A stretch of 42,002 nt of DNA from Bacillota bacterium. GTDB taxonomy: Bacteria; Bacillota; Sulfobacillia; RBS10-35; JAJYVN01. Positions within the stretch are counted from its first letter, which is position 1; every line of letters begins with the position of its first letter. Shown piece after piece: positions 1 through 7,879 of this stretch. Position numbers and translations under genes: made by a program. The notes beneath the pieces are model-generated. The model was not told where the DNA came from. It made no database searches and saw only the letters and a program-made list of their open reading frames with translations. The stretch spans positions 1-42,002 of the forward strand of contig JAJZXK010000019.1 in the NCBI GenBank assembly GCA_021806565.1, read 5' to 3'.

Positions 1-21
1 CACCTGCACAACCTGCTTCAT
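1..21 (-). mobile_element. tnpB: tnpB N-terminus of IS200/IS605-type element (cut by window edge)
   Basis: Only the first seven codons are present, reading MKQVVQV, before the gene runs off the left edge. This opening matches the usual start of TnpB (OrfB) proteins, the RNA-guided nucleases of IS200/IS605 elements. It is preceded by a good promoter and by an IS-end hairpin at 78-97, which together make the assignment reasonable despite the tiny piece. The right edge of the window holds the C-terminus of another tnpB in the same orientation. Confidence 0.55.
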
Positions 22-27
22 GTCCAT

Positions 28-56
28 AGTATAGCACGTTCTCTGCATGCGAACAA
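28..56 (-). promoter_or_regulatory. SigA-type promoter for leaderless tnpB
   Basis: On the minus strand TTGTTC (56-51) and TATACT (33-28) are separated by exactly 17 bases. The expected start of transcription falls on or next to the ATG at 21-19, so the transcript would be leaderless; no Shine-Dalgarno sequence is visible. Confidence 0.55.
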
Positions 57-77
57 GGAAGGGGGGCGCGCCCCTGT

Positions 78-97
78 CCCACGGCTGAAGCCGGGGG
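78..97 (-). repeat. IS605-type end hairpin (left copy)
   Basis: On the minus strand this is GGG(G) arm, CGGC, 4-base loop, GCCG, bulged T, GGG. The same design, CCCC-CGGC-N4-GCCG-T-GGGG, recurs at 23867-23887 and 41885-41905, each beside tnpB coding sequence. It is the subterminal hairpin that the Y1 transposase of this family recognises. Here it lies upstream of tnpB, so it is probably the left end of the element. Confidence 0.55.
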
Positions 98-806
98 CAT
101 CTACGGGTCGCGCCGGGATTTGGGTGACGGACCACAGCCCGCAGTGCTTGCAGGGACCGCCGCCGCGCATAGGCCGCCAGGAGGTCGGCGGCGGGAGGAT
201 CCCAGCGCCGAAGGTCTGCGGGGAGCCGTTTGGCCTTCGGCTCCCGCCTCCGCCCCATGGCATAGTGCAACTGGAGGGCGGTCGTGAGGCAGCAGGCGAA
301 TCCCACCACATCGTCCCCGGCAGCCGCGGCATCGACCGCATCCTCGAAGAGGTCGCGCGGACCGTGCGTCCGCAGATCCCGGTCGGCGCGGCTCAACGGG
401 TGCGGTCCGGCCGCCAACATCGCGGACGCTTCGCGGCGGAGTTCCGCCAGCACCGCCAGAGCCTGGTCCAGCAGAATGTGCCCGGTGGTGGGCATGTAGG
501 CGGTGCTCGGACGGTTGCGCCAGCGCTCATCGGCCAGATAGCGCCGGACCTGCGAAGGCGGATTGAAGAAAACCTCGGTGAGGACCCCCTCGGGGCTGAC
601 AAGATGCCGACGCCGCCGCACACCTGACGGGCAACGACGCACCAGAGGTCGAGGTCGCTGGTCGGGCCACCCTCGCCGCGCACCGCCGAACCGCACAAGA
701 GCACCGCGGTCAGGTCATCCCGGTCCGCCAGCGCGGTCAGGGCAAGACTCAGGGCGGCGCGGTGTGGCGGAGGCAGGGAAGGAGGGGTCTTCCAGACATA
801 CCGCAT
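98..806 (-). pseudogene. Nucleotidyltransferase-domain protein, frameshifted and truncated by an IS
   Basis: The gene starts at 806 and within about 60 codons shows the pol-beta-type nucleotidyltransferase signature GSAVRGEGGPTSDLDLW (Gly-Ser then D-x-D metal ligands). Around 615-640 the frame shifts. The continuing frame (VSPEGVLTEVFFNPP onward, then a helical C-terminal half with AELRREASAM and AYARRRSLQALR) stays open down to about 100, where the IS605-type end begins. Corrected length would be about 235 residues. Members of this family act as small adenylyl/nucleotidyl transferases, including toxin-antitoxin and antibiotic-modifying types; which one cannot be told. The frameshift plus the IS at the 3' end make it a pseudogene. 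Confidence 0.6.
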
Positions 807-1010
807 GAGGCCTCGTTCTACGCGGGGCCGCGCCCGGCTCCTTTGGACGGCGGGCGCCCACGCACGCCGGCATTCCGAGCCGGACGGTCATGGAGCCGAA
901 CGCCCACACCGGACGGCGGGCGGCAGGCCCGGATCGCCGCGGGGAGAACGGCTCAGATAGGCTCATCGCGCGCACCAGGGACCGATATCCGGCCCCAGCG
1001 TCGATGGGCA

Positions 1011-1017
1011 GGGGAGG
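1011..1017 (+). promoter_or_regulatory. Strong ribosome binding site fixing the sulfatase start
   Basis: GGGGAGG lies six bases before the ATG at 1024 and supports that start. The divergent gap 807-1023 shows no convincing sigma-A promoter or other gene. Confidence 0.5.
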
Positions 1018-1023
1018 CGTCGA

Positions 1024-2316
1024 ATGTTGGCCAGGGAGGCGCGACCCAACATCCTGATGGTGATCTGCCATGATCTGGGGCGGCACCTCGGCTGCTACGG
1101 CGCCGGCGTGCAGACCCCGAACCTCGACCGGCTTGCGGCCGAGGGCCTGCGTTTCACCCACAACTTCTGCACCACCCCGCTGTGCAGCCCAAGCCGCGGC
1201 TCCATCCAGACCGGCCGCTACCCACACCGCACCGGTCTGATGGGGCTGGTCAACCGCGGCTGGACCCTGCCGGCGGGCGAACCCACCCTGGCCGAACGCC
1301 TCCGCTCCGCCGGCTACCGTTCCTGGCTATTTGGACTGCAACACGAGCGGCGTGAGCGTACCGCCATGGGCTACGACACGGTCGTCGGCGAGGGGCCGGC
1401 GCATGCCGATGCCGTCCTGCCGCACCTGGAGGCATTCCTGCGGGAGCCGCCGGACGGCCCGTTTCTGGCCGTGGTCGGCCTGACGGAGACCCACCGGCCG
1501 TTCCGCAACGCTCGCTACACCCCCGACGACCCCGCGACGGTGCGCGTCCCCGGATACCTGCCGGACCGGCCCGAGGTGCGGCAGGAGATCGCGGAACTGC
1601 AGGGACTGGTGAAAAAGGTCGACACCTTCGTGGGCCAGACCCTCGCGGCCCTGGAGGCCGGCGGCAGGGGGCACAACACGCTGGTGGTCTTCACGGCCGA
1701 CCATGGCATCGCCTTTCCGCGCGCCAAGAGCACCCTGTACGACAGCGGCATCGGCACCGCGTTGCTGGTGCGCTGGCCGGGGACCTGCGCCGCCGGCCGC
1801 ACCAGCGAGGCGTTGATCAGCAACGTCGATCTGCTGCCGACCCTGGTCGAGGCGGCCGGCCTGGCCGCACCGGCTGGCATCGACGGGCGCAGCTTCCTCG
1901 ACCTGCTGCGCGGCGGCCCGGACCGGGGCCGAGATGCGATCTTCGCCGAAAAGAACTACCACGACGCCTACGATCCAATGCGCGCCGTGCGCACCGACCG
2001 CTTCAAGCTCATCCGCCGCTGGGGCGACGGGCCGGACCTGGTCCTGCCCAAGGACATCGCGCCCTCTCCCAGCGCGGCCACACCGGAAATCGCCGCCGCG
2101 ACGGCGCGGCCGCGGCGGCAGGTCGAGTTGTATGACCTGGCGCACGACCCGTGGGAATGCCGGGACCTCGCCGGGGACGCCTCGCTGGTGGAGGAGCGGA
2201 CCGCGCTTGAAGCAAGACTGCAGAGGTGGATGGAGGAAACCGGGGACCCGTTGCTGCGCGGACCGGTCGCCGCGCCCGCGGGGTCGGTCGACGCCCGCGA
2301 GACCGAAGGCCGGTAG
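1024..2316 (+). CDS. Sulfatase, N-sulfoglucosamine sulfohydrolase-like
   Basis: A 430-residue sulfatase of the alkaline phosphatase superfamily. The N-terminus starts directly with the first core strand (RPNILMVICHDLG), followed by the fGly motif C54-S-P-S-R and a TGR shortly after. The ATADHG-type metal motif appears as FTADHGIAF near residue 224. The combination HDLGRHLGCYG and GRYPHRTGLMGL is typical of the heparan N-sulfatase (sulfamidase)-like branch, so an N- or O-sulfated sugar is a likely substrate; the exact one is inference. There is no signal peptide, so it should act in the cytoplasm. Cys54 must be oxidised to formylglycine by a maturase that is not encoded here. It faces the other three sulfatases tail to tail. 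Confidence 0.88.
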   Translation: MLAREARPNILMVICHDLGRHLGCYGAGVQTPNLDRLAAEGLRFTHNFCTTPLCSPSRGSIQTGRYPHRTGLMGLVNRGWTLPAGEPTLAERLRSAGYRSWLFGLQHERRERTAMGYDTVVGEGPAHADAVLPHLEAFLREPPDGPFLAVVGLTETHRPFRNARYTPDDPATVRVPGYLPDRPEVRQEIAELQGLVKKVDTFVGQTLAALEAGGRGHNTLVVFTADHGIAFPRAKSTLYDSGIGTALLVRWPGTCAAGRTSEALISNVDLLPTLVEAAGLAAPAGIDGRSFLDLLRGGPDRGRDAIFAEKNYHDAYDPMRAVRTDRFKLIRRWGDGPDLVLPKDIAPSPSAATPEIAAATARPRRQVELYDLAHDPWECRDLAGDASLVEERTALEARLQRWMEETGDPLLRGPVAAPAGSVDARETEGR

Positions 2317-2362
2317 GCAGCCGCTCGCCAGTGACTCGGCGCGCGACGGAGCGCAGACGCGC

Positions 2363-2395
2363 GGGGCCGCGCCGGCGGGCAGCCGGCACGGCCCC
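2363..2395. terminator. Hairpin between convergent sulfatase genes
   Basis: GGGGCCG-CG-CCGGC, five-base loop, GCCGG-CA-CGGCCCC forms a 12-bp stem with one internal mismatch pair. It sits in the 95-bp gap between two genes that end facing each other, so a bidirectional terminator is likely, although there is no T-run on either side. Confidence 0.5.
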
Positions 2396-2411
2396 GTCAG
2401 GTCGATGCGTT

Positions 2412-3776
2412 TCAGGCGTCGACCAAGCGTGGCTCCTTCGGATGCATCGCCCGCTCACGCACATTCCAGAGTTCGGCCAGACCGCAGGCATGGATGTGTT
2501 CCGGCCACGGCAGGAAGCGGTCATCCGTCCGCCGCAGCCACTGCCCAAGCATGGCCTGCAGGTGGTCGCGCGCACCCGCCTGATCCGGGTCGTTCACCAG
2601 GTTGTGCTGCTGGAGTGGGTCCGCCACATCGTCGTACAGCACCCACGGGCCGGCGAGCCCGGCGGCGTATGTGTACCGGGCGGTGCGCACCCCCCGCCAC
2701 TCCCCCTGGCCGACATCCGCGGGGTTGTCCACCGGTATCGGGTTGAGCAGGAAGGTGGACTCCGGCAAGGCGCACGGGAGGCCCCGCAGGTGGGCCGACA
2801 GGTCCGTCCCCTGGACGTTTTCGGGCGCCGACACCCCAGCCAGCCCGAGCAGGGTCGGCAGCAGGTCCACCGTCGAGATCAGGGCGTCCGAACGTTGGCC
2901 GGCCGCGACCGCGCGCGGGTAGCGCACGGCGAGCGGCACCCGGATCGATTCCTCGAACGGCTTCTGCTTCTCCTTCATCCCGTGGGAAAAGAGCATGTCG
3001 CCGTGGTCCGAGGTGTAGACGACGATGGTGTCCTCTTTCAAACCGAGTTCGTCCACAAGATGCAGCAGGCGGCCGAGGTTGTCGTCGAGCGCCGTGATGG
3101 CCGCGTAGTAGTCGGCCACGGTGCGGCGGTCGGCAGCCACCGCGTTGCCCCGCAGGGTGACGCGGTCCGGATCGTACATCGCCCGATACCGCTCCGGCAC
3201 CTGCGGATACGGGTTGTGCGGTGGGCCAAAGGACAAAAAGAGCGCCCAGGGCTCCGCCCGCCGCTCGCGGATGAACTCCAGCGCGAGGTCCGTCTGGCCA
3301 TCCGGCTCGTATCCCTCGATGGCGACCGGCTCGGGCTCGTCGCGGAAATAGCGGCCGCGGAAGTAGGCGTGGCTGCAGTTCCATGCCGCCCAGTACTCGA
3401 AACCCCGCCGCCGCGGACCGGGAGGGGTAAAGCGGTCGCGCGGGATGCCGTCCAGATGCCACTTGCCGATGTAGCCGGTGCGCCACCCCGCCTCACCCAA
3501 CAGGTGGCCGAATGTCCGCTCACCCTCCCCCAGCGGCAGGTCGTTGCTCGCCGCACCGTGCGCCAGCGGATAGCGCCCGGTCAGGATGGTGCCGCGCGAG
3601 GGCGTGCACACCGGGCAGTTGGCCAGCGCGTGCGTAAAATACATGCCCTCCGCCGCCAGCGCGTCCAGGTGCGGCGTGCGCACGTCGGGATTCCCGGCGC
3701 ACCCGACCGCGTCGGCGCGCAGTTGATCCGCGAACACAAAAAGCAGATTGGGCCTGCGACCCTGCGTCCCCGCCAA
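2412..3776 (-). CDS. Sulfatase (type I, CTPSR motif)
   Basis: A 454-residue arylsulfatase-family protein, last gene of the minus-strand sulfatase run. It shows RPNLLFVFADQLRAD (metal-binding Asp), the fGly motif C57-T-P-S-R followed by TGR, YIGKWHLDG (Lys and His of the active site) and YTSDHGDMLFSHG (metal ligands). No signal peptide, so cytoplasmic. I chose TTG at 3776 because GGAAGGGGG lies eight bases before it; an in-frame GTG at 3800 overlaps the upstream stop codon (GTGA) and would give translational coupling and eight more residues. The length suits the choline-sulfatase/arylsulfatase group. Substrate unknown, probably a sulfated sugar given the neighbours. Confidence 0.87.
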   Translation of the reverse strand: MAGTQGRRPNLLFVFADQLRADAVGCAGNPDVRTPHLDALAAEGMYFTHALANCPVCTPSRGTILTGRYPLAHGAASNDLPLGEGERTFGHLLGEAGWRTGYIGKWHLDGIPRDRFTPPGPRRRGFEYWAAWNCSHAYFRGRYFRDEPEPVAIEGYEPDGQTDLALEFIRERRAEPWALFLSFGPPHNPYPQVPERYRAMYDPDRVTLRGNAVAADRRTVADYYAAITALDDNLGRLLHLVDELGLKEDTIVVYTSDHGDMLFSHGMKEKQKPFEESIRVPLAVRYPRAVAAGQRSDALISTVDLLPTLLGLAGVSAPENVQGTDLSAHLRGLPCALPESTFLLNPIPVDNPADVGQGEWRGVRTARYTYAAGLAGPWVLYDDVADPLQQHNLVNDPDQAGARDHLQAMLGQWLRRTDDRFLPWPEHIHACGLAELWNVRERAMHPKEPRLVDA

Positions 3777-3796
3777 GCCACCGTCCCCCTTCCGGC

Positions 3797-5263
3797 TCAC
3801 TCGACACCGCCGGGTCCGGATCCAGCCGCCGACGGCCGCCCCCGTCCGGCCGCCAGCAGCGGGCGCGCCCGGTGATCTTCGCGCAGGCGATGCTCGAGAC
3901 GGCGCGCCGGCCAGCCGGCCAGCACGCGGTGCGTCAGTTGGGCGCGAACCCCTGCGTATTCGGCCAGTTCGGCCAGATTGCGCGTCTCCCCCGGATCCGC
4001 CTCCAGGTCATACAACTCGCACGGCTCGTCCAGAACGTAGTTCAGCTTGAACCGTCCCCGCCGGACCATGCGCATCGGGTGGGCCGAGGCGTGGGCGTGG
4101 TACTCCGAAAATGCCTCGTTCTTCCACGCCGCGGCGCCGCCCACCCCCGTCGGTGTGAGGACATCGGCAAGCGAGTCGCCATCCAGGGGGCCGGCCGGAT
4201 CGTCCGGACCACCGGCCGGCAGGCCCGCATAGGACAGCAGGGTCGCCACCAGGTCGACCAGCGAGCACACCTCGGCCCGGCGCTGGCCAGCAGGCAGCCG
4301 GCCGGGCCAGCGCAGCAGCATCGGCACCCGCGACGCATGTTCGTAGAAGCAGCACTTCCACCACAGATCGTGCTCGCCGAGCATCTCGCCGTGGTCGGCG
4401 GTGTAAACGACCAGAGTGTCCTCGGCCAAGCCAGAGGACTCCAGGGTGTCCAGCACCTCGCCGATCAGACGGTCGACGAAGGTAACCAGACCGAAGTAGG
4501 CGGCACGGGCCCGGCGCACCTGCTCCGCTTGGAGACCGCGCAAATCGAAGTGGTCCAGCAACCGGTCGTAGAAGGGATGCGCACCGCGGGGCAGTTGCGG
4601 CATCGGCACATCGGGCCAGTAGCGGTTGAAATCGTCGGTGGGGGCCAGCAACGGAAAGTGCGGCGAGATGAACGAGGCGCACAGGACGAACGGCGAGGCA
4701 CCCGGGCCCGCCGCGCGCTGGCGCAGGAAGGCGACGGACGCGTCCCGCACCGCCTCATCATAGGCCACACCGTGACCGCGGCCCGGGCCCGCCCCCAGGA
4801 TGCGCTGGCGGGCACCACCCCCGCCGCCGGAGCGCGCGGGGTCCGTCGCCCCCCGCGGGGCACGCCAGGGAGGCACCGCGCCCAAGGGGCCCGCACCGTG
4901 GATCTCCGGAACCAGGCGGCTCTGGAAACCGTGCCACTGGTCCAGACCCTGGAAGTGCATCTTGCCGGCGATCGCGGTCCGGTACCCGGCGGCCGCGAAT
5001 CGGTGCGCCCAGGTAACCGCATCGCTGGGCAGCACCGAGCCGTTGTCCCATGCGCCGATGCGGTGGACGTAGCGGCCGGTCATGAAGGACATCCGCGACG
5101 GCACACACAGCGGCGAGTTGCAGTACGCATTGTCCATCGTAATCCCGGCGGCCGCCAACCGGTCCAGCGCCGGGGTGTGGACCAGACGGTTGCCGTACGG
5201 CGCGCTCCACTGGGGCGAATGCTCGTCGGTCATCAGGATCAGAATGTTCGGCCGCGTCGCCAC
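3797..5263 (-). CDS. Sulfatase (type I, CVPSR motif)
   Basis: A 488-residue sulfatase starting at GTG 5263 with RPNILILMTDEHSP. The fGly motif is C53-V-P-S-R followed by TGRYVHRIGAWDNG, then IAGKMHFQG (Lys/His) and YTADHGEMLGEHDLWWK (metal ligands plus the downstream Lys). The DEHSP start and the GEHxLWWK segment resemble choline-sulfatase and related sugar O-sulfatases. There is no signal peptide. Its stop is 40 bases downstream of the previous sulfatase gene's end on the same strand and touches the next gene, so these are one operon. The insert at about residues 135-160 is rich in Gly/Ala/Arg and is poorly conserved-looking. Confidence 0.87.
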   Translation of the reverse strand: MATRPNILILMTDEHSPQWSAPYGNRLVHTPALDRLAAAGITMDNAYCNSPLCVPSRMSFMTGRYVHRIGAWDNGSVLPSDAVTWAHRFAAAGYRTAIAGKMHFQGLDQWHGFQSRLVPEIHGAGPLGAVPPWRAPRGATDPARSGGGGGARQRILGAGPGRGHGVAYDEAVRDASVAFLRQRAAGPGASPFVLCASFISPHFPLLAPTDDFNRYWPDVPMPQLPRGAHPFYDRLLDHFDLRGLQAEQVRRARAAYFGLVTFVDRLIGEVLDTLESSGLAEDTLVVYTADHGEMLGEHDLWWKCCFYEHASRVPMLLRWPGRLPAGQRRAEVCSLVDLVATLLSYAGLPAGGPDDPAGPLDGDSLADVLTPTGVGGAAAWKNEAFSEYHAHASAHPMRMVRRGRFKLNYVLDEPCELYDLEADPGETRNLAELAEYAGVRAQLTHRVLAGWPARRLEHRLREDHRARPLLAAGRGRPSAAGSGPGGVE

Positions 5264-5303
5264 CCGCCACCGCCCCCCCCGCCTGTGACGTCCTCAGCCA
5301 GCC

Positions 5304-6704
5304 CTACCGGCGCCGTTCCAGGTCGTCCACGAATCGGCGCAGTTCGAGTTCCATCTCCCGGGCCCGATCCGGTTCGGCATCCGCAAGATTGACCCGCTCG
5401 CCGGGGTCCGTCCGCCGGTCATACAGTTCCGGGCCGCCGCCGCCATCGATCGGCAGCAGCAGGCTGTGGGTCTGCGTGCGCAGGCTCCACTGCCGCCCGT
5501 GGTGGGCCGTGATGGCGCCGCTACGCACCGCCTCAGCGTCACCCCGCAGCAACGGCATCAGGCTCCTGCCGGTCAGGAGCGCCTCGCGGCGGGCGACGAC
5601 CGCGTCCTGTGGGAACATGGTGCGGGCCGGCGCCTGGTAGGGAAGGGTCAACGGGCCCTCTATACCGAGGGCGTCCAGCACGGTCGGCATGAGGTCGACC
5701 GTCTGCACGAGGGCCGGAATGCGTCGGCCGGCACCCACACCCCCCGGAAGGCGCAGGATCCAGGGCACGTGCACCAACTCTTCGTAGTTCCATGGGCGCG
5801 CCTTGCGGATGATCCCGTGTTCCCCGAACGGTTCGCCATGGTCGGAGACGTGCATCACCAGCGTGTCATCCCAAAGGCCCAGCGAACGGACGGCGTCCAA
5901 GACCACCCCCGCCCACCGGTCGACCATCGTGACCTCACCGGCATACAACGCCATGGTGTGCGCAACCTCAGCCGGGGTCATGTACCCGTCGACCAAGCCC
6001 GGCACGGGGTCGATCAGCACCTGGCCGCGATAGGCGGCATCGTACATCGAACGGTAGGGTTCCGGCGGATCCCATGGCTCGTGCGGGTCGAAGAAATCGA
6101 CCCAGAGGAACAGCCGTTCCTTCTGGCCGCGCGCGCGCACCTGGTGCTCCAGCCATCCGACGGCGGCCTTGGCCACCTGCGCCGTCGGGGTCCGTTCCTC
6201 ATCCCGCTCCCAGGTGGTGCGGTTGCGTAGGTATTGTTCGAAGCGCGCCTGCCACTGCCGATCGCTTCCATCCCCCCGCAGGCGGTGCAGGGGACCGTAT
6301 TCGACCTTCACATCCCGGTCGACGATCCACGGATCATATTCCTGGCCGCGGATCCAATGGACGGTGTCGAAACCGCGCCCGCAGTTGTATGCGGGCTTGT
6401 GCATATGGTAGGTGTCGGTGACGAGCGCCGAACTGTAGCCCCGGTCCCAGAGCACCTCCGCCAGGAGATAGTCGGAGGTTTCGAACGGCTGCCAACCGCG
6501 CCAGGGGAACTGATAGCGTCCGGTCCACCAGGCGGTGCGGGTCGGCAGCGTCGGAAGGTTCTCGCTGTAGTTGTGAAGGAACACCGATCCCTCTGCTGCC
6601 AACCGATCGAAGTTCGGCGTACGAATCCACGGGTTGCCGTAGCAACCCAAGTGGTCCGCGCGCAGACTATCCGTGCACAGCACCACAACGTTCAGATTGA
6701 CCAC
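5304..6704 (-). CDS. Sulfatase-family hydrolase with Thr in place of the formylglycine Cys/Ser
   Basis: A 466-residue member of the sulfatase fold: NVVVLCTDSLRADHLGCYG at the start, HVSDHGEPFGEHG for the second metal cluster, DPHEPWDPP in the middle. The position that is Cys or Ser in type I sulfatases is Thr52 (T-L-P-T-R, followed by TGR). Thr cannot be turned into formylglycine; in related enzymes (nucleotide pyrophosphatases, phosphoethanolamine transferases) a Thr is the nucleophile, so it may be a phospho- or transfer enzyme instead of a sulfatase. Start is uncertain: GTG 6704 fits the frame, and CTG 6695 would give the family-like (M)NVVVL with a GGGGGG tract nine bases upstream. It follows the oxidoreductase gene by 22 bases. 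Confidence 0.83.
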   Translation of the reverse strand: MVNLNVVVLCTDSLRADHLGCYGNPWIRTPNFDRLAAEGSVFLHNYSENLPTLPTRTAWWTGRYQFPWRGWQPFETSDYLLAEVLWDRGYSSALVTDTYHMHKPAYNCGRGFDTVHWIRGQEYDPWIVDRDVKVEYGPLHRLRGDGSDRQWQARFEQYLRNRTTWERDEERTPTAQVAKAAVGWLEHQVRARGQKERLFLWVDFFDPHEPWDPPEPYRSMYDAAYRGQVLIDPVPGLVDGYMTPAEVAHTMALYAGEVTMVDRWAGVVLDAVRSLGLWDDTLVMHVSDHGEPFGEHGIIRKARPWNYEELVHVPWILRLPGGVGAGRRIPALVQTVDLMPTVLDALGIEGPLTLPYQAPARTMFPQDAVVARREALLTGRSLMPLLRGDAEAVRSGAITAHHGRQWSLRTQTHSLLLPIDGGGGPELYDRRTDPGERVNLADAEPDRAREMELELRRFVDDLERRR

Positions 6705-6726
6705 CCCCCACCGTGGGCGCTGAAGT

Positions 6727-7713
6727 TCAACCGGCGACCGAGGCCGGCTGGCCGCTGGCCACCGAGGCATACACCGCTTCCGTGAAGGCGGCCACCGCCA
6801 GACCGCACTCGCCGGGCACCTGCACCGCCTCCTGCCCGAGGATGGCGCGCACGAAGTTGGCGTCTTTGTTTCCGGGGAAGGCGGACATTTCGTCCTCCGG
6901 CACGGCTGCGGGTGGACCGCCCTTGGTCTGCAGGTGCACACCGGTGTCGACGAAGATGCGGGCATCGCGACACCAGATCTGCAACCCTTCGGCGAGGCCG
7001 CGCGGGTGCTCGCCCACGATCGACAGGCAGCCGATCGCGCCACCCTCGCAGCGGAAGCTGATCGCCGACAGAACGTCCACCTGCCGGCCGCGGTTGTCCG
7101 CGAAGGCAAAGACCTCCCGAGGCTGAAGCCCGCTCGTCCACAGGACGATGTCGACGAGGTGACTTCCCGAGTCGTTAAGCTGTCCGCCGCCGGACAGCGA
7201 CGGCACGCCGCGCCAGCCGGCGCCCTTCCAGTCCTGGGCCTGCCACGCCTCCACAAAGTGAACCGGTCCATAGCGGCCGGAGGTGACGGCGTCGCGCACC
7301 CAGCGGTAGCCGGCCTGATAGTGCCGCTGGTAGCCGACCAGGAGCACCTTGCCGTGGCGGTCGCGCGCCGCCAGCAGGCGCCGCGCTTCATCGCTCGAGC
7401 AGGCCATCGGCTTTTCGACCTGCACGTGCGCGCCGTGCTCGATCGCGTACGCTGCGGCCTCATAATGCAGGGTGTGTGGGATGGAGATGATGACCGCGTC
7501 CGGGTGGACTTCGTCGATCATGGCCCTGTAATCGGTGAACCGTGGCAGACCGCCGATCTGCGGCACCCGCTGCGCAACCTGCTCGATCGATTCAGGCCGG
7601 ACGTCGCACAGTGCCACGACATCCGCCTCCGGGACCTGCAACACGGATTGCACGTGCCCCCGGGCGTTGCCCCCGCAGCCGATGAACGCCACGCGCACCC
7701 TGCCCTCGGCCAA
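6727..7713 (-). CDS. Gfo/Idh/MocA-family NAD(P)-dependent oxidoreductase
   Basis: A 328-residue sugar/inositol dehydrogenase-like protein. The Rossmann motif is VRVAFIGCGGNARGH at the N-terminus, then ALCDVRPE (end of beta-2), DAVIISIPHTLH and the catalytic-lysine motif VEKPMA near residue 95. The C-terminal half carries GGGQLNDSGSHLVDIVLW, the substrate domain with the conserved D-x-x-x-H. Such enzymes oxidise a ring hydroxyl of a sugar or handle sugar acids. I prefer TTG 7713: GGAGGGG lies at good distance, whereas the in-frame ATG at 7719 overlaps that Shine-Dalgarno. It heads its own unit with the sulfatase genes, behind the palindrome at 7762-7771. Confidence 0.88.
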   Translation of the reverse strand: MAEGRVRVAFIGCGGNARGHVQSVLQVPEADVVALCDVRPESIEQVAQRVPQIGGLPRFTDYRAMIDEVHPDAVIISIPHTLHYEAAAYAIEHGAHVQVEKPMACSSDEARRLLAARDRHGKVLLVGYQRHYQAGYRWVRDAVTSGRYGPVHFVEAWQAQDWKGAGWRGVPSLSGGGQLNDSGSHLVDIVLWTSGLQPREVFAFADNRGRQVDVLSAISFRCEGGAIGCLSIVGEHPRGLAEGLQIWCRDARIFVDTGVHLQTKGGPPAAVPEDEMSAFPGNKDANFVRAILGQEAVQVPGECGLAVAAFTEAVYASVASGQPASVAG

Positions 7714-7761
7714 TCCCATCCCCTCCACCACGTCGCCCCGCGGCAAGCGGGGCATCGCCTG

Positions 7762-7785
7762 TGTTATAACAGCGACCATTCCGCC
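7762..7785 (-). promoter_or_regulatory. Candidate operator, copy 2 (TGTTATAACA palindrome plus ACCATTCCGCC)
   Basis: TGTTATAACA (7762-7771) is a perfect 10-base palindrome. After four bases comes ACCATTCCGCC (7775-7785). The same two blocks occur upstream of the GntR/LacI-type regulator gene at 11128-11152 with a spacer one base longer. It lies in the 166-bp gap in front of the oxidoreductase at 7713. Binding by the regulator encoded at 9930-11087 is inference. TATAAC could also serve as a -10 box, though no matching -35 is seen. Confidence 0.6.
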
Positions 7786-7879
7786 TTCGTCGCCCCCGCG
7801 GGGGTTCCTTCCGTCTGTGGGAGGGCATGGCGAAGCTCCCCGGAACCTGATCCCGAGGGCTTCGAGTGGGACCGAGTCG

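Noticed and set aside
124-627. Plus-strand frame of 167 codons at the left end
   Set aside because: Lies opposite the nucleotidyltransferase pseudogene, whose minus-strand frame has the real family signature.
2226-3875. Plus-strand frame of 549 codons over the sulfatase
   Set aside because: Antisense shadow of a sulfatase gene with full active-site motifs; open only because of GC content.
6705-7463. Extra N-terminal 253 residues in frame with the Thr-type sulfatase
   Set aside because: Low-complexity Arg/Ser/Ala sequence that overlaps the oxidoreductase gene in another frame; the sulfatase core begins at 6704.
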